A DNA stretch of 64,000 nt from Neobacillus vireti (GTDB lineage: Bacteria; Bacillota; Bacilli; Bacillales; Cytobacillaceae). The notes beneath the pieces are model-generated. The model did no database searches. It was not told the origin of the DNA and worked only from the letters and a program-made list of their open reading frames with translations. Below are positions 53,221 to 61,701 of the stretch, in pieces (positions within the stretch are counted from its first letter, which is position 1; every line of letters begins with the position of its first letter). The position numbers and the translations under genes were made by a program. The stretch is taken from assembly GCF_001026695.1 (NCBI RefSeq), contig NZ_LDNB01000014.1, positions 94,183-158,182 on the forward strand. Direction: 5' to 3'.

Positions 53221-55566
53221 ATGAAAACCCGACGGTTAGGAGGGATTGACGTGGATGTAATTGGAAAAGGTGTCATTCGTAAAGATGCTTGGGATAAAGT
53301 GACAGGAGACGCGAAATACACAGATGATTACCAATCAGTTGGGATGCTTTCTTGTACAAAGGTCATCAGTCCCTATGGACACGCTACGATCACTTCGATT
53401 GACACGACAGAAGCACTAAAAATACCAGGAGTTAGGGCGATTATCACAGGAGAACATTATCCGCTTACAGGTGAGGCCATTCGCGACCGCCCGCCAATTG
53501 CTGTTGGTAAGGTCCGTTACCACGGAGAACCAGTTGCATTAGTTGTTGCTGATACACCTTCACAAGCTAAGAAAGCAGCTAACTTGGTTAAGGTCAATTA
53601 TGAATTGTTACCTGTAGTAAATTCACCTACACAGGCGTTCCAAAAGAATGCTCCTCTCGTCCATGAGAGGTTAGGCGAATATAAAAAGGAGGAAGATTCA
53701 CACCCGGTTCCGGGAACAAACATTGCAACGCTTACCAAAATTCGCAAGGGGGATATGGAAAAAGGATGGTCTGAGAGTGAGGTAACAGTAGAAGCAAGCT
53801 ATTCCTTTGCCCCTTCAGATCATGCCGCAATGGAAACAAGATGTTCAACTTGTGAGATTTCACGTGATGGAATCATCAATATTATGACCTCATCTCAGGC
53901 ACCTTATATGGTCAAAACACTGATATCTGAATTCTTTGGTGAAGATATAGGGAAGATTGTTGTTCACACGCCGTTTGTTGGAGGAGGCTACGGTGGAAAA
54001 GCACCCGTTCAGCTTGAAATACTTGCCTACTTAGCATCGAAGGCTGTTGGCGGCCGACCCGTAAAGGTTTTTAATACGCGAGAAGAAGATATTATTACAT
54101 CTCCATGTCATATTGGTTTAGACGCAACAGTTAAAATTGGGGCTGACCATAACGGGAAAATTAAAGCTATGGAACTTCTTTATTTGTGGGATGGGGGTGC
54201 TTATTCGGATAAAGCCATTGATGTAACGAGATCGGGGGCGGTCGATTGCACAGGACCCTACAATGTGGAAAATGTCTGGTGTGATTCGTACTGTATGTAT
54301 ACCAATCATCCGTATGCCTCACCATACAGAGGATTTTCCCATTCCGAGCTTTCCTTTGTGATCGAACGAACGCTGGACCTACTTTCACAAAAACTGAAGA
54401 TGGATCCGCTTCAACTTAGGTTTTTAAATGCCATTAGGCCAGGAAATACATCACCGACAAGGGTTCTTTTTAATAAAAGCAATCTAGGTGACTTACCACA
54501 TTGTATTGAGAAAGTAAGACATTTAATCAAGTGGGACGAAGGGCCGATTAAACAGATAAATGAACGTTATGTAAGAGTAAAAGGCGTAAGCTGCAGCTGG
54601 AAAACGTCAACGATTGATGCCAACGCTCCCTCAGGTGTTATTTTAACATTTAATCGGGACGGTAGTATCAATTTAATGTCAGGCCTAATCGAAATTGGGA
54701 CGGGAACTAAGACTGTGCTTGCTCAAATTCTTGCCGAGAGACTTAAAATGGATGTCGATAAAATTCATGTCAGAATGGAAGTTGATACCCAGACCATGCC
54801 GGAACATTGGAAGACCGTTGCCAGCAGGGGAACATTTATGGCAGGCAGGGCCACCTTAAATGCCGCAGAAGATGTGATTAACCAATTAAAAGAAGTGGCC
54901 TCATGTGTGCTGAGAGCACCGAAAGAAGATTTAGAAGTGGCAAATAGTCGGGTGTTTTTAAGGGATGATCCATCCATTGGGCTCCATTTTAAAGATATTG
55001 GTTATGGATATAAGTATCCCAATGGTAACGCGATTGGTGGTCAAATTATTGGTAGAGGAAAATATATTTTACGTCACATAACGTATTTGAATCCCGAAAC
55101 TGGAGCTGGGAAGCCCGGTCCAGAGTGGTCCGTTGCGGCTTATGGAGTAGAGGTAGAATTTGATCGTAAAGATTATACGTATCGACTGGTTAATGCTGTG
55201 ACGGTGGTGGATGCTGGCAGGGTGATGAATGTAAAAACAGCGTTAGGTCAGGTTATGGGGGCAATGAGTATGGGGCTGGCATTCGCCGGAAGAGAAACAT
55301 TTTATTTTGATGATTTAGGGAGAGTTATGAATCCGCAGCTTCGGACGTATCGCCCGCTCCGCTATGGAGAGAATCCTAATTACTTGGTTGATTTTGTTGA
55401 AAATCCAGCGATTGATGGCCCATACGGAGCTCGTGGAATAGGAGAACTAGGGCTAATGGGAATGCCCGGGGCCCTCGGGAATGCATTGTCCGTTGCCGCT
55501 GGTGTTTCGCTTCATAATCTGCCCTTAATTCCGGAATTGATTTGGAAAGCAAAGGATAAGCAATAA
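53221..55566 (+). CDS. Xanthine-dehydrogenase-family molybdopterin-binding subunit
   Basis: This 781-residue large subunit of a molybdenum hydroxylase has the N-terminal domain VIRKDAWDKVTGDAKYTDDY, Moco-binding stretches (VGGGYGGKAPVQLE, YRGFSHSELSFV) and the C-terminal GARGIGELGLMG with the catalytic glutamate. It would hydroxylate an N-heterocycle or aldehyde. Normally it needs a [2Fe-2S] subunit and an FAD subunit; neither is encoded nearby. The ATG follows GGGAAAGGTTTC. Partners must lie elsewhere, or the gene is an orphan. Confidence 0.9.
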   Translation: MKTRRLGGIDVDVIGKGVIRKDAWDKVTGDAKYTDDYQSVGMLSCTKVISPYGHATITSIDTTEALKIPGVRAIITGEHYPLTGEAIRDRPPIAVGKVRYHGEPVALVVADTPSQAKKAANLVKVNYELLPVVNSPTQAFQKNAPLVHERLGEYKKEEDSHPVPGTNIATLTKIRKGDMEKGWSESEVTVEASYSFAPSDHAAMETRCSTCEISRDGIINIMTSSQAPYMVKTLISEFFGEDIGKIVVHTPFVGGGYGGKAPVQLEILAYLASKAVGGRPVKVFNTREEDIITSPCHIGLDATVKIGADHNGKIKAMELLYLWDGGAYSDKAIDVTRSGAVDCTGPYNVENVWCDSYCMYTNHPYASPYRGFSHSELSFVIERTLDLLSQKLKMDPLQLRFLNAIRPGNTSPTRVLFNKSNLGDLPHCIEKVRHLIKWDEGPIKQINERYVRVKGVSCSWKTSTIDANAPSGVILTFNRDGSINLMSGLIEIGTGTKTVLAQILAERLKMDVDKIHVRMEVDTQTMPEHWKTVASRGTFMAGRATLNAAEDVINQLKEVASCVLRAPKEDLEVANSRVFLRDDPSIGLHFKDIGYGYKYPNGNAIGGQIIGRGKYILRHITYLNPETGAGKPGPEWSVAAYGVEVEFDRKDYTYRLVNAVTVVDAGRVMNVKTALGQVMGAMSMGLAFAGRETFYFDDLGRVMNPQLRTYRPLRYGENPNYLVDFVENPAIDGPYGARGIGELGLMGMPGALGNALSVAAGVSLHNLPLIPELIWKAKDKQ

Positions 55567-55671
55567 AGAAAACATAAATAACCTAGTCAATCCTGAGGAA
55601 TCAACTAGGCAATATCCATTTCAATTTAAAGATTTTCCACAAAAGGTGGAAATGTACTTATACACTAAAAA

Positions 55672-55827
55672 CTATTGTGTTAGTCCTTCATCAGTAGCAA
55701 TTGGTTGAATCTCATTCGTACTACCCTTTTTATTTTTCTCATTAGTACCGTTTTGTTCCTCGAGTTGATGAAGCTGGTTTTTTACTGCTTGAGAATTTAT
55801 CATATTGTTCTGAGTGTCTTTATTCAT
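55672..55827 (-). CDS. Small hydrophilic protein (51 residues)
   Basis: A 51-codon gene with a very good ribosome binding site (AAAGGAGGTAATAGACAA before ATG). The product begins MNKDTQNNMINSQ and is rich in Asn, Gln, Glu and Lys, with no membrane segment. Its composition recalls small spore-associated proteins of Bacillus, but I do not recognise a family. It is convergent with the molybdenum hydroxylase gene. Confidence 0.65.
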   Translation of the reverse strand: MNKDTQNNMINSQAVKNQLHQLEEQNGTNEKNKKGSTNEIQPIATDEGLTQ

Positions 55828-56000
55828 TTGTCTATTACCTCCTTTAATATTAAGATGGTTCCTGATTATGATGAGTAGATCAATTAAAATTTATACAAAA
55901 TTTGAATTTAATTTTAAGTACAAGGAGTCAAAGGAGTATGAAAACAGGTAGAGGGATAATCGGTTATTAAAACATGGTGGAAATTAATAAATTTTATACA

Positions 56001-56037
56001 AAAAAACGTCATTTTAATCGTAAAAATGACGTTTTTT
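56001..56037. terminator. Bidirectional terminator
   Basis: AAAAAACGTCATTTT and AAAATGACGTTTTTT form a perfect stem with a 7-base loop. Confidence 0.9.
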
Positions 56038-56089
56038 AATCTTCTTATCACTTTTTCATTTCAATCTCAATTCTCTTTGCCATCTTTCA

Positions 56090-56617
56090 TTAAGCGGAGA
56101 GGAACAGCTTCACGAGAACCGCCTTGTCGTCAGGATTCTCTTCTGGGAAGAAGTGGCCACCCTTTATCGCCTGCCCTTGCACTTTCGGAGCCCATTGCCG
56201 CCATATGCCGAGCGGACCGCCGTCTTTTGCATAGTAAGTGTCAAGCCAGCCGCCCTCCGCCCACAGGTGCAGCATCGGACACTCAATTTTTTTCGACGCT
56301 TCTTTGTCCTCGCGGTCGTGTTCGACATCGATCGTCGCTGCAGCTCGATATTCCTCGCAGATACCATGCACGCGGCCCGGATTGTAATAGGTTGAAACGT
56401 ACTCTTGCAATACTTCGCGGCCGAAGGAACCTTCGCCGAAGGGGTTATGGAAGACGGCCTCGGGAGCACCGAGCAGATAACTCTCTGGCAGCGGTGGTTT
56501 CTGCGACAGTAAACTCCAGGGGCAGTAGGTTTGAGCAAAGCGCGCATCTGCTCGTTTCCACGCTTCGAAAATCGGAATTAGCATTGAATATATTCGGTTA
56601 ACTTCGCCAATTTGCAT
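56090..56617 (-). pseudogene. C-terminal remnant of a GC-rich alpha/beta hydrolase (haloacetate-dehalogenase-like)
   Basis: The 175-residue frame covers only the cap and C-terminal half of an alpha/beta hydrolase (LPESYLLGAPEAVFHNPFG, CPMLHLWAEGGWLDTYYA, GGHFFPEENP with the catalytic-type His). The nucleophile elbow and the N-terminal half of a normal protein of nearly 300 residues are absent and no plausible start exists. Base composition is clearly richer in G+C than all surrounding DNA, pointing to acquisition from a higher-GC organism followed by truncation. Confidence 0.7.
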
Positions 56618-56680
56618 GACCCAACAACGATAATTTGATTTAGGAGGCTAAAAGGTTACAGGGGTAGGCATTAGAATAGT

Positions 56681-56833
56681 ATGAATTTGATGATAATTGA
56701 AATAATCGCAGGAAATATAAAATTTGAAAATGTAAATCCAGAGGTTGATAAAGTTATTGAAGCCCATCAAAGGTTACTAGTTACTTATGGGGAGAAATTA
56801 GGGTATCGAGTATTTAGAGCGGTAAAGATTTAA
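56681..56833 (+). CDS. Possible small protein (50 residues)
   Basis: A 50-codon frame reads MNLMIIEIIAGNIKF and ends YRVFRAVKI. It looks protein-like, but the ribosome binding site is poor and the family is unknown. It lies between the hydrolase remnant and the SGNH hydrolase, so it may be a fragment. Confidence 0.25.
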   Translation: MNLMIIEIIAGNIKFENVNPEVDKVIEAHQRLLVTYGEKLGYRVFRAVKI

Positions 56834-56893
56834 AATCTCCATTCATCTTTTACTGAATAGTATAAGAATATAACTATTTAGATGAGGTGAATT

Positions 56894-57529
56894 ATGGATT
56901 TCAATCATTTACGTTATCTTGCGATAGGCGATTCCCTTACTGTGGGTATCGGTATTCCGGTTTTGGACCCTGGATTTGTTGGAAATTACAGATATCTTAG
57001 CCAGAAAATTTTAAAAAAGCGTATTTATTTGCAAAAATTTGCATGGTCAGGAGCTACGACAAAGGATGTGTTATCTATGCTCAATGCCCCGATTGTTACG
57101 GAAGCTGTAAATTGTGCAAATATCATCACGATAACAGCTGGAGGGGATGATTTAATAAACGCTGCTAAAGGATTTATTATAAATAAAAACGAAGAAAGTA
57201 TATCCCAGGCTATTAAACAATCAGGGAATAACTTCTCAAAAATATTAGAAAAAATTCACCATCTAGACAAACAAGATAAATATATTTTACGGTTAATGAA
57301 TTTATACAATCCAATTATCGATATTCCTATAGCAGATGAGGCGATTAGAGCGTTTAATTCATTGATTAACAGTTTTGGTCGGGAATTGAATGTTAAAGTA
57401 GCTGATATCTATAGTGTATTTAAGGGGAATGAAAAAGTTTTATTATCATCAGGAGGAGTCCATCCTAATAGTAGGGGATACTATCAAATGGCATTAGCTT
57501 TTAGTAGGCTCGGATATGCCCCATTATAG
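56894..57529 (+). CDS. SGNH/GDSL-type hydrolase
   Basis: This 211-residue esterase-fold protein has block I AIGDSLTVG with the nucleophile serine, block III-like TAGGDDLINA (Gly and Asn positions altered) and the C-terminal GGVHPNSRGYYQMA with the catalytic Asp position replaced by Val-His context typical of DxxH variants (here G-V-H). No signal peptide, so it is probably intracellular. The ATG follows GATGAGGTGAATT. The substrate is unknown. Confidence 0.82.
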   Translation: MDFNHLRYLAIGDSLTVGIGIPVLDPGFVGNYRYLSQKILKKRIYLQKFAWSGATTKDVLSMLNAPIVTEAVNCANIITITAGGDDLINAAKGFIINKNEESISQAIKQSGNNFSKILEKIHHLDKQDKYILRLMNLYNPIIDIPIADEAIRAFNSLINSFGRELNVKVADIYSVFKGNEKVLLSSGGVHPNSRGYYQMALAFSRLGYAPL

Positions 57530-57592
57530 GGCTAAAGGCTGTAAGTATAATCTAATCTTTTTTGTTTTATGAGCTATTACTTATTATTTTTC

Positions 57593-57629
57593 TAGCAAAA
57601 GGCTGAGCATCATCGTTAGCCTTTTGCTA
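57593..57629. terminator. Bidirectional terminator
   Basis: TAGCAAAAGGCT and AGCCTTTTGCTA form a perfect 12-base stem between convergent genes. Confidence 0.85.
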
Positions 57630-57656
57630 TTAAATTTATTTTTTAACTTATTAGCC

Positions 57657-57950
57657 TTAAAAAGAGGCTACATCGGGATCAGCAGTATGAGATTGTTTTG
57701 GGAATAGGAATCCTGTGGTGTAAGGTGATGATTGGCCTTTTAATCGAAAAGCTTTTTCAATTTCAACTGCAGCACGACGTGCATCTTCTACGGTGCGCTT
57801 GCCAGTCACAATGTCGTTCATCAAGTTTAATGCCATAAAATTCGCTGCTTCTTGATCGCATTTAGCCGTAGCTACTGGGATGTTGGCGGTAATAACCACT
57901 AAATCCATAATCCATTTAAAATCCCTCATGCCATATTTTATACTGGTCAT
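57657..57950 (-). CDS. Hypothetical protein (97 residues)
   Basis: I do not recognise this protein. It reads as real, with a likely helical region (EAANFMALNLMNDIVTGKRTVEDARRAAVEIE) and a proline/glycine-rich tail. There is no strong ribosome binding site before the ATG at 57950, so it could be a 5'-truncated remnant. It converges on the SGNH hydrolase and diverges from the oxalate decarboxylase. Confidence 0.5.
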   Translation of the reverse strand: MTSIKYGMRDFKWIMDLVVITANIPVATAKCDQEAANFMALNLMNDIVTGKRTVEDARRAAVEIEKAFRLKGQSSPYTTGFLFPKQSHTADPDVASF

Positions 57951-58138
57951 TTGTCCATCGTTACAGTGGGAAGCTTGGCATGCACAAACAAGATTGGGTG
58001 TAATTGTTTTTATACAAGCATGTATTTCTTGAATAAGGGATGCCCCTGTTTTTTATCAATAAGCACTTTTTGAAGCCCAAGTCATACACTATGAAAAAGA
58101 ATTTTCCCAATGTAATCCCATAAAAGAGGAGTGTAGTT

Positions 58139-59332
58139 ATGGAAAAACGAACCATTAGTCAAATGGGTGGGAATGTCCCTCAACCTATCCGAAGCGATGG
58201 AGCTGGAGGGATAGACTCCGGCCCGCGTAATATTATGCGGGACATTCAAAATCCGGATATGCTAGTCCCACCTATTACGGATGCAGGCTTGCTCCCAAAC
58301 TTGAAATTCTCATTCTCAGATACTTCAATGAAATTAGATCACGGAGGATGGTCCCGCGAGATCACGGTGAGGGAACTTCCTATAGCCACCACCCTGGCAG
58401 GAGTAAATATGAGTTTGACTGCCGGCGGAGTACGTGAACTCCATTGGCATAAACAAGCAGAATGGTCGTATATGCTGTTAGGACGGGCACGTATAACTTC
58501 GGTTGACCAACAAGGAAGAAATTTTATTGCCGACATAGGCCCGGGAGATATTTGGTACTTTCCCCCAGGTATTCCTCATTCAATCCAAGGGTTGGAACAT
58601 TGTGAATTTCTGCTCGTCTTCGATGACGGGGACTTTTCCGATCTTTCCACCTTATCCATCTCCGACTGGTTTGCACATACTCCCAAAGATGTTCTGTCTG
58701 CAAATTTCGGAGTACCAGAGAGTGCTTTTGACTCTATCCCTTCTGAACAGGTATATATTTATCAGGGAGAGGTACCAGGTTCACTAGAAAGTCAGGAAGT
58801 CCAGTCACCCTACGGAGATGTTCCTTTAACCTTCAAGCACGAGCTATTGAAACAAACACCAATTAAAACGCCTGGTGGTAGTGTACGAATTGTGGACTCT
58901 TCAAACTTTCCAATTTCGAAAACAGTTGCAGCAGCACTCGTTGAGATTGAACCGGGTGCAATGAGAGAAATTCATTGGCATCCCAATAACGACGAATGGC
59001 AGTATTACCTTACCGGACAAGGGCGGATGACTGTATTTACTGGGAATGGTACAGCTCGCACATTTGACTATAGAGCTGGTGATGTCGGATATGTACCTTT
59101 TGCTACTGGACACTATATTCAAAACACCGGTACCGAAACATTATGGTTTTTAGAAATGTTCAAAAGCAATCGCTTTGAAGACGTGTCACTAAATCAATGG
59201 ATGGAACTGACTCCTAAAGATTTAGTTATGAGCAACTTAAATGTTGGAACAGAATTGATTGATTCTCTACGGAAGGAGAAATGGCCTGTTGTGAAATATC
59301 CCGGGTATTCCTACTACCCAAAAAACAGGTAG
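58139..59332 (+). CDS. oxdC: Oxalate decarboxylase-like bicupin with altered lid
   Basis: This 397-residue bicupin converts oxalate to formate and CO2 in its family. Both Mn sites are complete: HWHKQAEW and PHSIQG in the first cupin, HWHPNNDEW and GHYIQN in the second; the second-domain glutamate in FLEMF is kept. The N-terminal-domain lid, SENS in Bacillus subtilis OxdC, is S-D-L-S here (residues 167-170), so the proton-donating Glu is replaced by Asp. Activity may be changed. No signal peptide; some relatives are spore coat proteins. The ATG follows AAGAGGAGTGTAGTT. Confidence 0.92.
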   Translation: MEKRTISQMGGNVPQPIRSDGAGGIDSGPRNIMRDIQNPDMLVPPITDAGLLPNLKFSFSDTSMKLDHGGWSREITVRELPIATTLAGVNMSLTAGGVRELHWHKQAEWSYMLLGRARITSVDQQGRNFIADIGPGDIWYFPPGIPHSIQGLEHCEFLLVFDDGDFSDLSTLSISDWFAHTPKDVLSANFGVPESAFDSIPSEQVYIYQGEVPGSLESQEVQSPYGDVPLTFKHELLKQTPIKTPGGSVRIVDSSNFPISKTVAAALVEIEPGAMREIHWHPNNDEWQYYLTGQGRMTVFTGNGTARTFDYRAGDVGYVPFATGHYIQNTGTETLWFLEMFKSNRFEDVSLNQWMELTPKDLVMSNLNVGTELIDSLRKEKWPVVKYPGYSYYPKNR

Positions 59333-59699
59333 ATAAGAGGAGATTTGCTCATCCATAGAGTTGTGGTGGTTTTTACTATGTGCAAGACAATTTATCCTCA
59401 CTTAAATTAACGGGGGAGTTACTTGTAGATCCAGCTGCCATAATTGGTGGCTTCTTTGTTATTCAACTTAAGGGCAGTTAGTGGAATAAGGGATAAGGTT
59501 AAATGATATTTATGGATGAAGATATGATTTCAAATAAGGAATATCCTGAATTTTCCCACCGACTAATAGCAGGTCCAAGAAGCCTGTCCCCATGTTCTTG
59601 TTAAGAGAAAAATTAATTAGTCGATTTTTACTAGATATTTAAGGTGTAATCCATCAAAATGAATATAATGATAAAAATTTGGAAGAGGAGACATTGTTC
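59333..59699. other. Intergenic with short coding-like fragments
   Basis: Two short frames look like remnants: one of about 40 codons near 59360-59480 (contains LKLTGELLVDPAAIIGG) and a 33-codon frame at 59503-59604 starting MIFMDEDMISNKE after AAGGTTAA. Neither is long enough to call as a gene. Confidence 0.3.
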
Positions 59700-60500
59700 A
59701 TGAATGATGTGTTAAAACGAAATAATGTAAGGGTGATGGGACAGGGAGAGCAAACGATTATTTTTGCGCATGGATTTGGTTGTGATCAGAGCATGTGGCA
59801 ATATATTGCTCCTAAATTTGCTGAGAGTTATAGAATTATATTATTTGACTATACAGGGTCAGGAAATTCTGATATCACGGCGTACCACTCTGATAAATAT
59901 AGCACGCTTCAAGGATATATGCAGGATGTCTTGGATATTATTGAAGAAATGGGTCTTCAACAGATACTATTCATAGGTCATTCGATTAGTTCGATGATTG
60001 GGATGCTTGCTGCGATTGAGCGGCCGGATTACTTTGATAAATTAATTATGATTGGGCCTTCGCCTTGTTATTTAAATGATACAGACGGTTATGTTGGCGG
60101 CTTTGAACAAACTGATATTAACGAATTACTAGCTTTGATGGAGATGAATTTTGCAGGATGGGCAAGCTATATGGCGCCATTTGCTATGGACCAAACTAAA
60201 GATCCCAAGCTAACTCAAGAATTAGAGAATAGCTTTGTCTCAACGAACCCGCGCATAGCAAGGGAGTTCGCGGAGGTAACATTCTTTTCGGATTATCGCG
60301 CGAGCGTACCATCAGTGAAGGTACCTACACTAATTATTCAATGCTCGAATGATAGCATTGTTCCAATCGAAGTAGGAGAATATTTACATAAGCATTTACA
60401 AAATAGTACGCTTCAAATCATAGAGGCAAGAGGGCATTATCCACATATTAGCCAGCCTTTAGAAACAACTAATATGATTATAGATTATCTAACGAATTAA
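59700..60500 (+). CDS. rsbQ: RsbQ-like alpha/beta hydrolase
   Basis: This 266-residue hydrolase has the triad Ser95 (GHSISSM), Asp218 (SNDSIV) and His246 (RGHYPHIS) and the N-terminal FAHGFGCDQSMWQ typical of RsbQ. In Bacillus subtilis RsbQ activates the PAS-domain phosphatase RsbP in the energy-stress branch of sigma-B control. Here the neighbour 21 bases downstream is a PAS-GGDEF protein instead, so it probably signals to that PAS domain. ATG at 59700 follows GAGGAGACATTGTTC; a TTG at 59679 precedes the site. Confidence 0.88.
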   Translation: MNDVLKRNNVRVMGQGEQTIIFAHGFGCDQSMWQYIAPKFAESYRIILFDYTGSGNSDITAYHSDKYSTLQGYMQDVLDIIEEMGLQQILFIGHSISSMIGMLAAIERPDYFDKLIMIGPSPCYLNDTDGYVGGFEQTDINELLALMEMNFAGWASYMAPFAMDQTKDPKLTQELENSFVSTNPRIAREFAEVTFFSDYRASVPSVKVPTLIIQCSNDSIVPIEVGEYLHKHLQNSTLQIIEARGHYPHISQPLETTNMIIDYLTN

Positions 60501-60521
60501 TGAATAAAAGGGAGATTATTT

Positions 60522-60752
60522 ATGGATGAACGATTAATAGAGGCACCTTGTGGGTTTTTATCGATGGACCATAATGGATCTATTATCGAGGTCAATAAAA
60601 CCTTTCTTGAATGGATCGGCTTCAAGCAAAAGAATTTAGTAGGAAAGCATTTTGAATCGTTATTGACGACAGGAAATAAGCTGATTTTTCATTCTTATTT
60701 TTATCCGAATATTAATTTGCATGGGCATGTTGAAGAGCTATTCATAAATTAA
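60522..60752 (+). pseudogene. PAS-domain part of a PAS-GGDEF protein, ended by an in-frame stop
   Basis: The first 76 codons encode a PAS domain (GFLSMDHNGSIIEVNKTFLEWIG). Translation stops at TAA 60750-60752, but the same frame continues at once into the rest of the PAS region and a GGDEF domain. One base change (TAA from, for example, TTA) would restore a single protein of about 326 residues. It has its own ribosome binding site (AAAAGGGAGATTATTT). Confidence 0.75.
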
Positions 60753-60761
60753 AAAAACAAC

Positions 60762-61502
60762 ATGGGTGAATCCGTTCCATTTTTGATGAATGCTAGACGT
60801 TTTAGGCAGGATGGTCTAGAAATGATTGACTGTATTTTGGTTCAAATGAAGAAGCGAATTGATTATGAATTAGAATTACGCACGACTAAAAAACAAATGG
60901 AAGAGGCCTACTTAGAAAAGAATCGAGCTTTTGCAAGACTTGAACAAATCTATCTTGAAATTGAAAAGAAACAGATTGAACTAATGGAAATTAATTCAGG
61001 ATTAGTAGAAATATCGAATACTGATAAGCTCACAGGCATTCCGAACAGAAGATTCTTCCAAGAAAAGCTAGAAGAGCAGATTGAATTGTATCACAAAGGA
61101 GAAACAACATTCTCGCTGCTGATTATTGATATTGATCATTTCAAAAAAGTAAATGATACATATGGCCATCAAATTGGCGATATTGTACTTGTGAAATTAG
61201 CAACCATCCTAAAGACTCAGGCGCGGTCCGAGGATATAGCTGCGCGATTGGGTGGCGAAGAATTTGTCATCATTCTTCCGCATACCGATGTGGATGAGGC
61301 AATATTGCTGGCTCAGAAGGTTAATCAAGAGGTTGAACTAGCTGAATGGACAGAAACAGGCAGCTTAACAGTAAGTGTTGGGGCAGCGACATTTACTGAG
61401 AAGGATACAGAAGCATCTATCTTGAAAAACGCAGATCAAGCTCTCTATGCTTCCAAGGAAAATGGTCGAAATCGCGCCACACATTTTAGCGAGTTACCAT
61501 AA
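60762..61502 (+). CDS. Diguanylate cyclase (GGDEF) part of the split PAS-GGDEF protein
   Basis: This 246-residue frame carries the end of the PAS region, a coiled coil (residues about 30-80, QMEEAYLEKNRAFARLEQIY) and a complete GGDEF domain: NTDKLTGIPNRRFF, IDIDHFKKVNDTYGHQIGD and the active-site GGEEF. An RxxD inhibitory site (RSED) lies five residues before GGEEF, so product feedback is expected. The ATG at 60762 has no clear ribosome binding site; expression would need reinitiation or readthrough after the stop at 60750. It should make c-di-GMP under control of the PAS domain and the RsbQ-like partner if the gene is intact in relatives. Confidence 0.85.
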   Translation: MGESVPFLMNARRFRQDGLEMIDCILVQMKKRIDYELELRTTKKQMEEAYLEKNRAFARLEQIYLEIEKKQIELMEINSGLVEISNTDKLTGIPNRRFFQEKLEEQIELYHKGETTFSLLIIDIDHFKKVNDTYGHQIGDIVLVKLATILKTQARSEDIAARLGGEEFVIILPHTDVDEAILLAQKVNQEVELAEWTETGSLTVSVGAATFTEKDTEASILKNADQALYASKENGRNRATHFSELP

Positions 61503-61701
61503 TAACTGGGTGCCAATTTCCTGCCTTTCCTCCCAATCTATAACAATAGAGGCCAGGTTTGGGCAGACCCGGCACACGAATTCAAACTAGTCATCTCTCT
61601 ATTGTATGTGCAAACGCAATCACCCCAATACTTGTAAAGTTGCTAGAGTCACTGTATAATTTTTCGGGGTACTAAATATTTTGTCGAAGGGTGGATGATT
61701 T

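Noticed and set aside
56026..56601. 191-codon plus-strand frame rich in Arg and Pro
   Set aside because: It is the antisense of the GC-rich hydrolase remnant; high GC keeps the frame open.
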